5,167 nt of DNA from Oscillospiraceae bacterium (GTDB lineage Bacteria; Bacillota; Clostridia; Oscillospirales; Oscillospiraceae), in contig JAEDJR010000138.1 in the NCBI GenBank assembly GCA_016296235.1, positions 1 through 5,167 of the forward strand. The letters run 5' to 3'. The notes beneath the pieces were generated by a model. It ran no database searches, was not told the DNA's origin, and saw only the letters and a program-made list of their open reading frames with translations. This document shows, piece by piece, positions 4,299 to 5,167 of the stretch. Position 1 is the stretch's first letter. Each line of letters opens with the position of its first letter. Position numbers and translations under genes: made by a program.

Positions 4299-5167
4299 TT
4301 ACTGCAGCTTGCCCCGTCCGACAACCTGCTCCGTCCGCAGAACGCCGCTGTCGGCCACATAAATCTGATTCTGCAGATTGACCGCCGGGCAGATGTGTAC
4401 CGGGATGGCCTCCAGCATATCGCCGACCTTCAGCTCCGGCATGGGGCCTTCGGCCGTCACCATGCCATGCTCTTCAGTCAGGCGGCGGATGCGCAGTTCT
4501 GGATGCTGCGGGAACCAGGCGTAGCTTTCAAAGAAATAGGGCGCCACATCCAGCAGCGGATCGGTGGGGAAGGTCTTGCAGCCGCCGTCCACCACCACAT
4601 AGTCCTGATGAACGCTGACCACGGTCAGGACCAGCCGCGCAGCCACGTTTTCCAGCGGCGCGTTGCACTCCTTGAACATCATGTAGTCGCTGAAGATATA
4701 GGTTCCGGGGCGGATTTCATCCACCTCGCCGGACTGGGCGACATATTTGCCCGTGGGAGACGAGCCGCCGCTGATCTCCAGGTTCCGTCCGCAGATTTCC
4801 TCGGCGGTTTTGCGGTACTGCGCCAGCAGCTCGCCCTCCCTGGCGCCGGCCAGAGCGGGATCGTCAATGCCACCGTTGAGTCCGCGGAAGGTATACAGGC
4901 CCGTCAGGTTCAGGTTCGGGCAGGACTCGACAAACCGCACCAGGGGCGCGAAATCCTCCATCTCCGCACCGGTTCGGCCGCCGCCGCAGTCCACCTCAAT
5001 GCGAACCTCCAGCACCACGTCATGGGCCTTGGCCGCCTCTGCCAGCAGGGTACCCTGGGCAATGCTGTCCACCGCCAGAATCAGGCGATCTACCCGCCGC
5101 GACAGCGCACAGGCCCGGCGCCATGACGCCCTCGGAGATTCTGAGCGCGCACGCAGCCGGTGCGGAT
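4299..5167 (-). CDS. D-threonine aldolase / D-serine dehydratase-like PLP enzyme (fold type III), 5' end missing
   Basis: The frame is open from the right edge (about 289 codons visible) to TAA 4299-4301. The family is usually near 360-380 residues, so the start and the PLP-binding lysine region lie outside. Members use PLP and a divalent metal to cleave D-3-hydroxy amino acids (D-threonine to glycine plus acetaldehyde) or dehydrate D-serine. Visible marks are LILAVDS, EVDCGGGRTG, a phosphate-binding SGGSSPTGKY, RPGTYIFSD, VVVDGGCKTF, and the C-terminal VHICPAVNL. In the last, the His and Cys match the metal ligands of this group (HxC). The GTG at 5072 is internal. The 20-25 codons nearest the window edge are arginine-rich and do not clearly match the family, so a sequencing error or frameshift near 5095-5130 is possible. 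Which reaction it performs cannot be decided from sequence. The adjacent RidA hints at an enamine-forming dehydratase, the aldolase at hydroxy-acid breakdown. Confidence 0.87.
   Translation of the reverse strand, partial: PHRLRARSESPRASWRRACALSRRVDRLILAVDSIAQGTLLAEAAKAHDVVLEVRIEVDCGGGRTGAEMEDFAPLVRFVESCPNLNLTGLYTFRGLNGGIDDPALAGAREGELLAQYRKTAEEICGRNLEISGGSSPTGKYVAQSGEVDEIRPGTYIFSDYMMFKECNAPLENVAARLVLTVVSVHQDYVVVDGGCKTFPTDPLLDVAPYFFESYAWFPQHPELRIRRLTEEHGMVTAEGPMPELKVGDMLEAIPVHICPAVNLQNQIYVADSGVLRTEQVVGRGKLQ

Noticed and set aside
4293..5126. Long + strand ORF opposite the PLP enzyme
   Set aside because: It is a shadow of the conserved - strand gene, with no recognisable domain and no good ribosome site.
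1..5167. CRISPR array, tRNA, rRNA or riboswitch
   Set aside because: No regularly spaced direct repeats, tRNA-like cloverleaf or known structured RNA motif was seen on either strand.

Overview
The window looks like a chromosomal stretch from a moderately GC-rich anaerobic Firmicute, most likely a gut Clostridia/Oscillospiraceae-type bacterium. This rests on strong AGGAGG-like ribosome binding sites, sigma-A type promoter elements, intrinsic terminators, and protein families I associate with that group (a D-lyxose isomerase next to a LacX-like epimerase, and a KDPG aldolase carrying an extra C-terminal domain). The taxon is an inference from style, not from a marker gene.

Left part (1-594, + strand): the C-terminal half of a cupin-type D-lyxose ketol-isomerase, cut by the window edge. 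It is followed 15 bases later by the wreck of a LacX-like aldose 1-epimerase gene. The epimerase keeps its ribosome binding site, about 23 N-terminal codons (already shifted by one base) and about 40 C-terminal codons. Its middle is gone.

Centre-left (564-2129, - strand): a lower-GC module with a class II Fic-domain adenylyltransferase that has a C-terminal winged helix. Downstream is a small cysteine-rich ORF of unknown function whose 3' end runs into the epimerase remnant. The module has a near-consensus promoter (TTGACC-17-TATAAT), and three copies of an ATCATT-containing motif lie around it, which suggests a dedicated operator.

Centre (2118-2760): a scar zone. It holds a short coding-like + strand fragment of unknown origin, a long GNRA-capped hairpin, the C-terminal remnant of an IS21-family IstA transposase, and a strong bidirectional intrinsic terminator that closes the operon to its right.

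Right part (2791-5167, - strand): an intact catabolic operon read right to left. It contains a fold-type III PLP enzyme of the D-threonine aldolase / D-serine dehydratase-like group (5' end outside the window), a RidA-type enamine/imine deaminase, and a KHG/KDPG aldolase fused to a VOC (glyoxalase-like) domain. RidA and the aldolase are 13 bases apart and almost certainly co-translated. A perfect 20-bp palindrome sits between the PLP gene and ridA. A plausible joint role is breakdown of a D-hydroxy amino acid or related compound: PLP chemistry on the D-amino acid, RidA clearing reactive enamine/imine intermediates, and the aldolase splitting a 2-keto-4-hydroxy acid to pyruvate plus an aldehyde or keto acid. 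That pathway is inferred from gene content. No complete new system is proven here. The Fic plus Cys-rich ORF module with its repeated operator-like motif is the best candidate for something undescribed.
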